A DNA stretch of 64,000 bases from Caldilinea sp. CFX5 (GTDB taxonomy: Bacteria; Chloroflexota; Anaerolineae; Caldilineales; Caldilineaceae). The stretch's first letter is position 1. Every line of letters starts with the position of its first letter. The notes under the pieces are model-generated. The model had not been told where the DNA came from. It was given only the letters and a program-made list of their open reading frames with translations, and did not search any database. The stretch spans positions 1 through 64,000 of the forward strand of contig QWII01000003.1 in assembly GCA_021405325.1 (NCBI GenBank), read 5' to 3'. Shown here one piece after another: positions 9,036-18,100 of this stretch. The position numbers and the translations under genes are program-made.

Positions 9036-9071
9036 CTACTGTCGTCGCTGACGCCGTTGATTCCGCTTCAT
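9036..9071 (-). CDS. Possible 11-residue leader peptide
   Basis: ATG at 9071 behind a strong GGAGGAG site opens an 11-codon frame, MKRNQRRQRRQ, that ends 20 bases before the GTG of the cDPG synthetase-like gene and is out of frame with it. The good ribosome site would be unexplained otherwise. It could be a translational leader, or the relic of an earlier gene start. Confidence 0.3.
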   Translation of the reverse strand: MKRNQRRQRRQ

Positions 9072-9101
9072 AATCTCCTCCTGCTGATTGGATGGATTTT
9101 A

Positions 9102-9132
9102 GAAACCCGGTTTCTGCCAGAAACCGGGTTTC
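9102..9132. repeat. Palindromic repeat, copy 2 (AAACCCGGTTTCTG type)
   Basis: Fifteen-base arms (GAAACCCGGTTTCTG and its complement) around one base, 9102-9116 and 9118-9132. It shares its core with the element at 7582-7614. It separates the decayed small gene at 9147-9400 from the cDPG synthetase-like gene. Confidence 0.75.
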
Positions 9133-9146
9133 GCTCTTTGCCAAAA

Positions 9147-9400
9147 TTATGGGCAGGCGCTGCTGCCGGCCGGGTAGAGCGAAACCGGCACGCGCACATG
9201 ATCGACAAATTCCCCGGCGCGCGGTGAGATTTCCGTCGCGCCCACCAAGGCGGCTTGAGGCGTCGTGACAGTGTAGTCGAAATGGGTGGCAAATTCGCGA
9301 TAGAGACCCCAGGCGCCCCCCATGGTGTTGGTTTGCTCTAGCACTGTATCACCCACTGTATCACCCACTGGCCGGTTTGAAACCATCGATTGTGGATCAT
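9147..9400 (-). pseudogene. Frameshifted small gene of unknown function
   Basis: A good start (AAGGAAGG, then ATG at 9400) reads MIHNRWFQTGQWVIQ and stops after about 20 codons, while the second frame continues with GGAWGLYREFATHFDYTVTT and ends SLYPAGSSACP. The switch falls beside a tandem 12-base duplication (ACTGTATCACCC twice, near 9343-9367). Read together these look like one small secreted or enzyme-derived gene broken by slippage. No family recognised. Confidence 0.4.
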
Positions 9401-9453
9401 GGGTACACCTTCCTTGCCGCTAGGCGCGGCAACATACAACCCACGTTATACGC

Positions 9454-10431
9454 TCAATGCGCCAGCAGTCGTTCGCTGGCCCTATAGACCGGGCCGCCAA
9501 CGGCCTGGGCCGCGATTTCTCCAGCCATAGCCGGGCAGCCCGCCGGCAGATCCTGGATGAGCAAGAGGGGCGCTCGACCATAGACAATCAAATTGGTCGT
9601 AACACTGCCATAGGGCCACTGGCTGCCCCCGGAATAGCCGTGGGCGCTCAGGATCACCAGGTCGATCTGTTCTGTCGCCGTCAACGCATCCAACGTAGCG
9701 GCAACTCCTTCCCCGGTCAGCAGACGGGTTGTCGTTACAGCCGGCCATTGGGCGCGGAGTTGCGCCAACTGTTGCGCCACCGCTAATTGGTTCCGGGTCA
9801 ACAGTTGCTCGATCAAGCGCTCCTCGGCCACAGTCAGCGGCAGAGAATGGGGCAGATCCGGCCGGCGGATCACATGCGCCAACCAAAGCTCGGCCTGATA
9901 GAACTGGGCCAACGTCGTGGCCGCGGGTAACGCACATTCGGCGCGCAGCGACCCGTCTAAGGGGACCAGCAGACGCTGATAGTGCAACTCACTATTGTCG
10001 CTTCGGATGGGTTGGTAGGCGCGCACAAGCAAGTTGGCAACATGCGAGCGAAGGAGGATCTTCTGGGCCACACTGCCGATATTCCAGCCGGTCAACCCGC
10101 CTTCGCCATGACTGCTCAAGATCACCAGGTCAATGGGGTGGCGGTGGGCATAGTCGATGATACAATTGGCGGGCTGGCCTTCAACCAGGATACTTTCGGT
10201 TGCCACCCCGGCCCTTTGCAGATCTTGTGCCATATTATCCAGGTAGGCTTCCGCTTCCGCCTTCAACAACTGCCAATCAAACACATCGACCGGGCAGCCG
10301 GCCGGCGGGCGCGCCAACACCCGTAACACTGTCACCTGGGCGTTGAAGGCGCGGGCAAAAGCGACCACGTGGGGCAAGACCGACGCGGCCAGCGACGAAC
10401 CATCAAGGGGAACGAGAAGATGGGTAAACAT
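9454..10431 (-). CDS. Tandem universal stress protein (two UspA domains)
   Basis: A 325-residue protein made of two UspA domains, about residues 1-140 and 152-300. Each starts with LLVPLDGS and ends with an ATP-binding signature of the G-2x-G-9x-G(S/T) type (SHGEGGLTGWNIGS and AHGYSGGSQWPYGS), so both may bind ATP. The ATG at 10431, after AAGGAG, is used; the frame extends 44 codons further up without a ribosome site. UspA proteins are cytoplasmic and support survival under stress. Two other single-domain UspA genes occur in this window. Confidence 0.9.
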   Translation of the reverse strand: MFTHLLVPLDGSSLAASVLPHVVAFARAFNAQVTVLRVLARPPAGCPVDVFDWQLLKAEAEAYLDNMAQDLQRAGVATESILVEGQPANCIIDYAHRHPIDLVILSSHGEGGLTGWNIGSVAQKILLRSHVANLLVRAYQPIRSDNSELHYQRLLVPLDGSLRAECALPAATTLAQFYQAELWLAHVIRRPDLPHSLPLTVAEERLIEQLLTRNQLAVAQQLAQLRAQWPAVTTTRLLTGEGVAATLDALTATEQIDLVILSAHGYSGGSQWPYGSVTTNLIVYGRAPLLLIQDLPAGCPAMAGEIAAQAVGGPVYRASERLLAH

Positions 10432-10584
10432 GATGTTGTCTCCTTGACACCAAACTTTCATCCCACAAGAAGCATAACCGAAGATTGGCACAGGCGCACC
10501 AGCCATCCGGCGGGATTGTAGACTAGCCAGATGACGAGATTTGTATAGCCGGCAAATCGACAACTTGTTTTGGGGTTACTTACT

Positions 10585-10622
10585 CCATCCCTGTCATGGA
10601 CTTTTGCTCATGACAGGGATGG
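10585..10622. repeat. Stem-loop, 14-base arms
   Basis: CCATCCCTGTCATG at 10585-10598 pairs with CATGACAGGGATGG at 10609-10622 around a 10-base loop. No T-run follows on either strand. It lies upstream of the UspA gene and next to the radical-SAM remnant. Confidence 0.7.
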
Positions 10623-10709
10623 TAAGGTCAGGGCGCTGCCGCAAAGGTGATGCAATGTGAGGATAACGTGTAAGGCAAACTGCTCCTGTTCTCATCATTA
10701 TAGCGGAAA

Positions 10710-10964
10710 GTTGATCGACCGTACCCGGACATTTGGGGAGTTTGTCGGCTGGTCAAATGGCGAGTTTCGGCAAGATGCGTCGGTCCGCTCGATTGCACAC
10801 CGGCGGCCAGCTGGAATGATTTCATTGAGCTAGTCGCTAGTGGCGTGTCACAGGTGATTTTGAGCGGTGGCGAACCACTCATGCGGCGCGATTTCTTTGC
10901 CATTGCCGACTATGCGGCAAGTAAAGGGAGCAGTTGCCCCAAAATGGAAATACACCCGGAGTAA
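10710..10964 (+). pseudogene. Radical SAM protein remnant
   Basis: In one frame this stretch reads LVKWRVSARC, then SGVSQVILSGGEPLMRRDFF and AIADYAASKG, which is the first part of a radical SAM domain: the GGEP motif that binds the SAM amino group and the following strand. Only parts of the CxxxCxxC cluster loop remain (a Cys spaced six residues from the next), and the frame ends after about 84 codons at 10964. No start codon or downstream domain is left. Just after it, a 14-base unit CCGGAGTAAATCTG is tandemly duplicated (10956-10983), a sign of past rearrangement. Confidence 0.65.
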
Positions 10965-10988
10965 ATCTGCCGGAGTAAATCTGCACGG

Positions 10989-11017
10989 TTGCTATTGTTT
11001 ATGTTTTCATATATAAT
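10989..11017 (+). promoter_or_regulatory. Sigma70-type promoter of the protease cassette
   Basis: TTGCTA at 10989-10994 and a perfect TATAAT at 11012-11017 with 17-base spacing, in an AT-rich stretch. It is 156 bases before the subtilisin start, so the transcript would carry a long leader. No other promoter this good is seen before the cassette. Confidence 0.6.
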
Positions 11018-11172
11018 CTTTACATTCACACAAAAATGTGGTGCTCACCGCCTTCAGGTTCATCTTACGCTTTAACGTTTTCCTTGGTTATTCTTCATAG
11101 TTGCTGGGCGTTTGAGAAACAGCAACAAGGCATCGACTTTGCAGCTTTACCAATCATGGGACGGAGCTATAT

Positions 11173-13485
11173 ATGTCTACTGTGCGCGTCATGGTTTATT
11201 TTATGAATGAAGAAGAACGAACAACCGCTCGTGAGCTTGTTGCCGAGGTAGGGAGCGCGGAGAGCTATCTTCTCGGCGATATCGACGAGGGCCAGCTTGC
11301 GGTCTTAACGCAACAGGGCTTACTCTATCAGGTCATCGAAGAGCAGTCACAGGTGGAAACCCCAGGTGGCGATTGGACGCCCTTGCCGGGGGCAGCCCGC
11401 GCCGTTGGGCGACCGGAACTCATTGTCAAGAGCGGGGAAATTGATTGGAGCCGGCCCAATTTTTTTCTGATTCAGTTGCATGGCCCTTTGCTCGAATTGT
11501 GGCGCACCAAACTGGCGGACCTCGGTGTAACGTTGCTGGAATATGTGCCACACAATCATTACACCGCCCGCCTTACAGTGGAGCAGGTCGCGGCGATTAA
11601 CGCCTTAGATTTTGTCGTCGCGGTCAAGCCTTATACACCCCAGGATGCGGTCCCCACGCTGGTTACAAAGAGCGTCCGTGCCCCTGATCAAGATCAGGCG
11701 GCGCTCGGCCTTCCAGCGTTGCATCGCCAAAGCGCCGGACGCGATGTTCATGCCCCTGATCAGGATCAGGCGGCGCTCCGCCTGGACATACGGCTGCATC
11801 AACCTGATGATCTGGCGAAGACAAGACGCTGGCTTGAGGAACAAGGGGTAAACATTGCCGGTTCCAGCAGACGGAAGATTCGCATTGCGCTGCCGGCCGA
11901 TTCGCTGCTGCTGCCCGAAATTGCGGCATTGCCGGAAGTCGCCGCCATTGAGGAGTATATTCCGCCCAAGTTGCTCAACGAAATCGCACGTAAGTTGTTA
12001 GGAATCGCGCAACGCAGCGCCCATGGGATGACTTCTGCGCTGCCCCAGAGCGGCGAAGGACAGATTGTGGCAGTGGCAGACACAGGGTTTGATGCCACGC
12101 ACCGCGACTTTCAGGGACGAATTGCCGGCATAGTGGCCTTGGGGCGGCCCGATGATGCCAGTGATCCACACGGTCATGGCACCCATGTGGCAGGTTCCGC
12201 CGTAGGAAATGGGGCAGCTTCCAACGGGAAGATCTGTGGGACAGCGCCCAAGGCAAAACTCTTCTTCCAATCGCTGCTGGACGTATTCGGCAGGCTGAGC
12301 GGATTACCGATCGATCTCTATGATCTTTTTGATCCCGCCTATCAGGCCGGGGCGCGTATTCATAACAACAGTTGGGGATCAGCTACGGCCTCTACGTATA
12401 CCGCCAGTGCAAACGAGGTTGATGAATTTGTTCACGATCATCGCGATATGTTGATCGTCATTGCCGCCGGCAACGAAGGTCAGGCCGCTATGCGTCGGCA
12501 CAGTCGAACGGGGTATGTCGATTGGCTATCGATTAACTCACCTGCTTCTGCCAAAAATGCACTCACGGTCGGCGCCAGCCGGAGCAGCCGACGGCGCGGT
12601 GGTCTGACAACCATGACCTATCGGGAATATAATGCTAAACTCTTCCCTGATCCGCCAATTGCCAAGGAACGCGTTTCCGGCAACCCGGAAAAATTGGCCG
12701 GCTTTAGCAGTCGCGGCCCCTGTGATGACCGGCGAATTAAACCGGATTTAGTCGCGCCAGGGACGGACATCCTTTCCACCAGGTCGGCTCAGGCCGCCGA
12801 TAGTGGCCCGCCTTTCTGGGGCGCCTATGCGAAGTCCCCCGCCTACGCCTATATGGGCGGCACGAGCATGGCCACGCCGTTGGTCTCCGGCTGTGCCGCC
12901 CTCGTACGCGAGTATTATCTCAAGGAGCGCCAACATGAGCCGGCAGCCGCGCTCGTCAAAGCCACCCTGATCAATGGCACACGCCACCTCACCGGCGCCG
13001 ACGCCGTGGCCGATCACAAGTCCTTGCCTAATTACCACCAAGGGTTTGGCGGCGTCTACATGCCCACGACGCTGCCGAATCCAGCCCGACCTGGGTTGAA
13101 ACTGGAATTTGTCGATACGTGGAAAAACGCCGAGCGCCAGTTTATGCGCACTGGTCAGGATTTTCAATATCTTGTCACGGTTGGCGGCGATGAACTGTTG
13201 CGCATCTGTATGGTCTGGACAGACCTGCCTGGACGAGCCTTGCAGAACAACCTGAACCTGATCGTGCGGCTGCCGACAGGGGAAAAATGCATTGGTAATG
13301 CCGATGCACCGTTGGGATTGGGCATTCCTGACCCCGATAACAACGTAGAAATCGTGCGGATCGAGAAGCCGCCCGCAGGCAATTATACGATTCAGATCCT
13401 GGCCCAAAACCTGCTGCGCGGCCCGCAAGATTTTGCATTGGTGGTCACTGGTGATTTGAAATCGCCGCTCGCCAGGTTGATCTAA
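11173..13485 (+). CDS. Subtilisin-family (S8) serine protease
   Basis: A 770-residue protein with no signal peptide. Residues 1-280 hold what look like three prodomain-like repeats (around 5-70, 98-160 and 205-275). The peptidase domain spans about 295-620, with Asp303 (VADTGFD), His335 (HGHGTHVAG), oxyanion Asn434 (AAGNEG) and Ser565 (GGTSMATP), so it should be active. Residues 640-770 form a beta-rich domain of the kind that follows S8 catalytic domains. Between prodomain repeats, about 38 residues contain an in-frame duplicated APDQDQAAL segment. It is the first gene of a five-gene unit with C25-like and CHAT proteases. The lack of a secretion signal suggests a cytoplasmic role, possibly held inactive until cleaved. 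Confidence 0.9.
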   Translation: MSTVRVMVYFMNEEERTTARELVAEVGSAESYLLGDIDEGQLAVLTQQGLLYQVIEEQSQVETPGGDWTPLPGAARAVGRPELIVKSGEIDWSRPNFFLIQLHGPLLELWRTKLADLGVTLLEYVPHNHYTARLTVEQVAAINALDFVVAVKPYTPQDAVPTLVTKSVRAPDQDQAALGLPALHRQSAGRDVHAPDQDQAALRLDIRLHQPDDLAKTRRWLEEQGVNIAGSSRRKIRIALPADSLLLPEIAALPEVAAIEEYIPPKLLNEIARKLLGIAQRSAHGMTSALPQSGEGQIVAVADTGFDATHRDFQGRIAGIVALGRPDDASDPHGHGTHVAGSAVGNGAASNGKICGTAPKAKLFFQSLLDVFGRLSGLPIDLYDLFDPAYQAGARIHNNSWGSATASTYTASANEVDEFVHDHRDMLIVIAAGNEGQAAMRRHSRTGYVDWLSINSPASAKNALTVGASRSSRRRGGLTTMTYREYNAKLFPDPPIAKERVSGNPEKLAGFSSRGPCDDRRIKPDLVAPGTDILSTRSAQAADSGPPFWGAYAKSPAYAYMGGTSMATPLVSGCAALVREYYLKERQHEPAAALVKATLINGTRHLTGADAVADHKSLPNYHQGFGGVYMPTTLPNPARPGLKLEFVDTWKNAERQFMRTGQDFQYLVTVGGDELLRICMVWTDLPGRALQNNLNLIVRLPTGEKCIGNADAPLGLGIPDPDNNVEIVRIEKPPAGNYTIQILAQNLLRGPQDFALVVTGDLKSPLARLI
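11679..11778 (+). repeat. In-frame duplicated palindromic segment inside the protease gene
   Basis: A 28-base unit starting TGCCCCTGATCA occurs at 11679-11706 and again at 11751-11778, 72 bases (24 codons) apart. Each contains the palindrome CCTGATC-NN-GATCAGG and encodes APDQDQAAL. The insert lies between folded segments, as expected of a tolerated coding repeat. Confidence 0.75.
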
Positions 13486-13534
13486 AAGCCCTATAAAATC
13501 AGGTAACTCATCAGTCAACATGAGGGGGTTACAG

Positions 13535-13640
13535 CCATCAGCATGAAAATCAGCTTTTGATCAAAGATTTCACCGATTTCACCGATTTTTCTATTTGTGA
13601 ATCGGCATAATCGGTGAAATCCCTGTTATTTTCCCATCAG
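13535..13640. repeat. Dispersed repeat of about 105 bases, copy 1
   Basis: Starts CCATCAGCATGAAAATC and ends CCCATCAG, with a hairpin inside built on GATTTCACC repeats. A reverse-complement copy lies at 32534-32640. It sits between the subtilisin and the C25 gene, inside the presumed operon, and explains most of this 214-base gap. Confidence 0.75.
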
Positions 13641-13699
13641 TATTTGTGAGTGATAGTCACCTGCCGAGATGACCGTCCCTTTGGCGGAAAAGGAGACTC

Positions 13700-14806
13700 A
13701 TGATGGATCTGCTGATCGTAACTGATCGCAGTCGCCTGAGCGAAAAATATGGGAAGGAAGGCTGGGCTAAGATCAACGCCGGCATCAATGCTTACCTGGA
13801 TGCCTTGCAGACAGCCGGGTTGGACGCTGTGGTAGCGTATATGGATGGGAAATCGACCCCCAAGGCGATCAAGCGCGCCATTCACGATCACTATGCCAAG
13901 CTGGCAATGGAACATCTGCTCATCCTGGGTGGCGACGACATTATCCCCTTCTATCGTCTGCCCGATGAGACACCTGGAGAACGCCATAGTCAGGAGATTC
14001 TGTCGGACTCTTTTTATGCCGACTTTGACGAGAACGAGGCGGACCATTTCCCGGTTTTCGGTGTTGGGCGTTTCCCGGATGGCGGCAAGGTTGACCTGTT
14101 GTGCGCCCAATGCCAACGCGCGGCGGCCTGGCACAGCGCCGGCGGTCTGCCATGGCCAAGCAAGTATGCGGGCTTTTCAACCCAGACATGGGAGCGGGCT
14201 TCGCGTCAAACGTTCGGCCATATCGATCGGAGTACGAAGGCGCTACGCCTATGTCCCCCCTGGGGTTTACGGCCTGCCGCCCTATCCCCCAACCCGGAGC
14301 TAGTTACGGCGGACTTATTGCCAACAGGGGGAATCCTCTTCTTCAATCTCCATGGTCATCCGCTGGAGCCGCGTTGGTGGGGCGCCATACAGATGGCTAA
14401 GTTACAAAATCAGGAACTTGCCACCGCTGAAGTTATCGATCAGGCGTTGTTGGCGCAGGCCGATCTCAGCGACTGCCTTGTCCTCTCGGAAGCTTGTCAC
14501 GCGGCGGCGATCCATGGCCGCACGCCGGAAAACAGCCTGGCATTATGTGCGCTAACGCAGGGCGCCGCCGCTTTTTTCGGTTGTACAACCGAGAGCTATA
14601 CGGTACGCTTACCGGACGGGCTACCGCACACCCAAAGCGGCATCGACGCACTGTTCAGCTACTTCATTTTTCAGATCGCCAATAAGCGGCAGTTTGGGGC
14701 TGCCCTGGGTGAAGCGAAACGGTATTTCAAGTACAACACGACCTATGATATCAAGAATATGCTGAGCCTGGTGTTGTTCGGTGATCCAACGTTACGGTTT
14801 CAATGA
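13700..14806 (+). CDS. Gingipain-like (C25) caspase-fold cysteine protease
   Basis: A 368-residue protein of the C25/caspase-like clan CD. It opens MMDLLIVTDRSRL, then carries LLILGGDDIIPFYR and FPVFGVGRFP, motifs typical of C25 peptidases (D-D-x-x-P-x-x and the GRxP strand). The catalytic pair is probably His220 (FNLHGHPLE) and Cys266 (LSEACHAAA). The end, LVLFGDPTLRF, is the standard terminus shared by C25 and CHAT proteases. It lacks a signal peptide, unlike secreted gingipains. AAAAGGAGA precedes two adjacent ATG codons (13700 and 13703); either may be the start. It lies third-to-last before two CHAT genes. Confidence 0.8.
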   Translation: MMDLLIVTDRSRLSEKYGKEGWAKINAGINAYLDALQTAGLDAVVAYMDGKSTPKAIKRAIHDHYAKLAMEHLLILGGDDIIPFYRLPDETPGERHSQEILSDSFYADFDENEADHFPVFGVGRFPDGGKVDLLCAQCQRAAAWHSAGGLPWPSKYAGFSTQTWERASRQTFGHIDRSTKALRLCPPWGLRPAALSPNPELVTADLLPTGGILFFNLHGHPLEPRWWGAIQMAKLQNQELATAEVIDQALLAQADLSDCLVLSEACHAAAIHGRTPENSLALCALTQGAAAFFGCTTESYTVRLPDGLPHTQSGIDALFSYFIFQIANKRQFGAALGEAKRYFKYNTTYDIKNMLSLVLFGDPTLRFQ

Positions 14807-14822
14807 TAAAGGAGCAGTGTCA

Positions 14823-15110
14823 ATGGAAAACCAAGAGCTGGAGCAGCGGATCCGTGAAGAAATCATTGCCAAGCAATTTCCGGAAATGCTAGGGATTGCG
14901 CCGCAGATAGAAGTAGGGCCTTCCGAAAGCAAACTGCGCGCCCTGCGCCGCCTGCGCGGTACGGTTTCCACCGAGGAAGAAAAGAGCATCCCGCAGGAGT
15001 TCACGGTGACTTACCATCGACCGGCTGATGCGCAGCAACCATTTGCACGAACCATTGTTGTGGTGACAGATGATTCCTACCAAACCCGCTATATCATCGA
15101 AAGCAAATAG
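14823..15110 (+). CDS. Small protein of unknown function within the protease cassette
   Basis: A 95-residue charged protein, start at 14823 behind AAAGGAG, 16 bases after the C25 gene. The first half is helical and acidic (LEQRIREEIIAKQFPEML); the second half is a likely beta pair ending TRYIIESK. No family recognised. It overlaps the following CHAT gene by 41 bases, so the two are likely translated together. Its size and place suggest an adaptor, substrate or inhibitor of the neighbouring proteases; that is inference. Confidence 0.65.
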   Translation: MENQELEQRIREEIIAKQFPEMLGIAPQIEVGPSESKLRALRRLRGTVSTEEEKSIPQEFTVTYHRPADAQQPFARTIVVVTDDSYQTRYIIESK

Positions 15111-18100
15111 TGCGTCAGATGGGGCGCACAACACAACTTCACAAAACGAAGAGGCATGGGTCTGCCACGACAATGTCTTGCGCCGCCTGCTCATTCCGCG
15201 CCTACCGCTGGCGCAAAGTACACGGCGGGCGGTTGAGATCGCCACCGAAGGCCTGTCGTTGGCCCTAGGCGACGGTGAAGCCATGTTGGCGCCTAGTCCG
15301 GGCGAGCGACCTGTTTCACTTGTGCGTAGCGTCGTGAGCGAGGGACGCGTATTAGCCGAATCGGATCGCATGACCTGGGCGCCGGTGAAGGGTGTGGCGG
15401 TCAGTCGCACCCTTCAATTAACGCGCAACGATCACGCGCAAGTTGACATAAACCTCCGCTTTCGACTAGCGCATGAAGAGCAGGGCGCACAAGAGGTGCG
15501 CCCCCGCTTTACGTGGTCTTTGACCCTGCCGCCAAGCGCGCCCTTTATCCTGGAGCCAGCGAATGGCGCATTTCAACGGCAACAAACAGGCAAATTGAGC
15601 ACCAGTGATTGTCGGCGGGGCCGTTTGCTCTTCTCCTTTGATGCAGCCCAGCCGCTCTGTGCCAACAATCGCCTTGTTCTCTTTGACTTCCTGGATGTGA
15701 AACCGCAATGGGTTGAATTGACGGAAGATGCGGAGAAGCAGTGGCGTGTCAATATCACCTTTACGCGCAATCTGGCAGCGAAGGAGTGCTTGGAAATCAA
15801 TGTCTGCCTGCGCTTTATGGTTCTGCTCAGCCATGCACTTAGCGACACCGTCTTTCTCGTCGCGCGCCCGGAGGTAGATAACGCGCCGTGGCAGGCCGCC
15901 CTGGCTGCCGCCATGTGTTGGGTCGATCCCCTCGAAGTTTACAGCCCCAGTGCCGCGCCGCGGCCCACCTTCCAGCGGCTTGCGCCGTTTCTTTGGTTTG
16001 ATCGCGAGCGCCCACTGCCCGATGCCGTATTGCGTTTCCTCCACGAGATGCCCAGTTTGCAGCGGATCATCGTCTTCGGCAATGTCCAGGTCCATGATCT
16101 GGAAAACCTGCTGACCGCCCTGCTCAATAAGGGCGCCGGCGATTTCATGCGGTTACAGATTTTTACCGAGGATGAATATTATCGCGACCGTGTCAATGTA
16201 TTACGCGGCAATATCCAAGCGCGTATGCTCATGGCCGATGAGACCGCCGAGCGCATTCGACGGTTAGAGGAGATCATTTCGACCAGTGTCGTCCCCGCTG
16301 CCAACTGCTTGCCATTGGCTGCGTTGCACTTTGTGGAAAGGAATTGTCCTCCTTCCCCATTGGTCCCGCAGCCAGCCGCGCGCAACCTGGTTTTCCTTGT
16401 CGATGCTGCCCAACCACAGGCGCGCTATTTGGCGGCGGCGGCCGTTCCCTTTGCGCGTCACTTAGCCGCCCCGATCTTTTTGTGGAGTCTGGAGAGCAGG
16501 GACGCGATACTGGCTTATCTGGCGCAACCTACGGTCGCACGCGTCTTTATGATCGGCGCTTTTGCCGATATAGACACGGACACCATACGGAAGCAGTTGA
16601 CGCAAACCGGGGACGATGGGATGGATCCGCTGACGCCGCTGCCCCTCGATGAGCCGGTAGCCGCCGCAGCTACGCTGGCGCGACTGCACCGTGCCCATCT
16701 TCTGCTTGACTGGTTGGTGCGCGAACTGCACAGCGCGCTAGAACGGCGCAGCGATGATGCACAGAGCGCTTTTATTGATCTTGTGCGCAACTATCTGGCC
16801 CACATCCAGGCGTATGGCTGGGCGCAAAGCCTTGTCGGCCTTCTACGCCTATTGTTGGAAAATAGCGCGACCTCCCATTGGGCGGCGGCGGGCGCCGCGG
16901 CGTACCAGGACTTATTTGTCACCCAGGATGAGTTCATTCGGACGTTACAGGAATACTTTGTCGCGGCGGCGGAGCAAACAGAAGATCCGCAAGCTGCTGT
17001 CTTGATCAATCGATTGGCGCCTGTGTGGAATGATCTGGTCGTCATCAGTGATTTCGAAGAACCCAATCAATCGCACCATGATTTTTATATTGCAGCTTGT
17101 TTCGCGGCCTACCACAACGCGCCTCTCTTGCTGTACCCGGCGATTTCGGATAAAAATGAAGCGTATGTAGATCAGCGGGTCAAAGATCTGGAACAACAGT
17201 TTCTAAAATTCATTGCCCCAGAAGCTCAATCTGCCCAACGCAATCTTCTGCTGCAACAGTATGACAAACACGCCTTGAGCTTGGAACTTGGTCTAGCCGA
17301 AGCGAACCAGTATGGACAGAATATCTCCACGCTTGTCTTTCCGCAAGAGCTACAGCAGACGTTACGGTTGTTGAATCCAATGGGCATTGGGCTGTATAGC
17401 AGTGATGTGCGTGTCCCGTATGAAGTGATCTCTGACCAAACTGGACCGATTTTTCTGAACTATGTCATGGGTCATGTGTCCGGCGCCGACGCCTATGAGA
17501 CAAGCCTGGCGACGGCATCGAGCATCCTCTATGGTGATGAATTGCAACGCCATTGTCCCTGGAATGCTTTGATCTGCCTGGCAAACCTGCCGGATCTGCC
17601 GTTGCCGGGGCTAGTGGACGAGGGGAAGGCAATCCGGCAAGTGCTGGCGGCTAGCGCCGACTTCAAGCTAAAGTTTTTGACGGAGCCGGGAGAGATTAAC
17701 AAGCGGCATGTCCTTACTGAGTTAGCCAAGGACTGTTCCCTCTTCCATTTTGCCGGGCATGGCTTTGAGGATGTCAAACGTCCCCAACTCAACGGAATAT
17801 TTTTTTGGCATGAGCTGGAGCAAACGCGCCAACGGTTGAACGCCCTGGAGCTGAAGTATCACACAAAACTGGGGGCGCATCCGGTGGTCTTTTTAAATGG
17901 TTGTTATGGGGCTGGTCAAGCGCGTATCGTCGCGACGGCCGAAACAGCGCAGCCCAGCGCGCAAGAACAGGAACCCAAAGCGAGCATGACGCAAGTGAAC
18001 AGTCGGTTGGTGATGGGGATCGCTTCATCGTTGACCCATGTCGGCGCCGCCGGTGTAATTGCGCCGCGCTGGGCAATTGGCGATACGACGGCTGTACGCT

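Noticed and set aside
9016..9144. 43-residue N-terminal extension of the cDPG synthetase-like protein
   Set aside because: It is encoded by the palindromic repeat and the leader region, and the GTG at 9015 gives the usual family length.
12748..13521. 257-codon minus-strand frame over the subtilisin gene
   Set aside because: Overlaps the catalytic Ser region of an intact protease and has no start signal.
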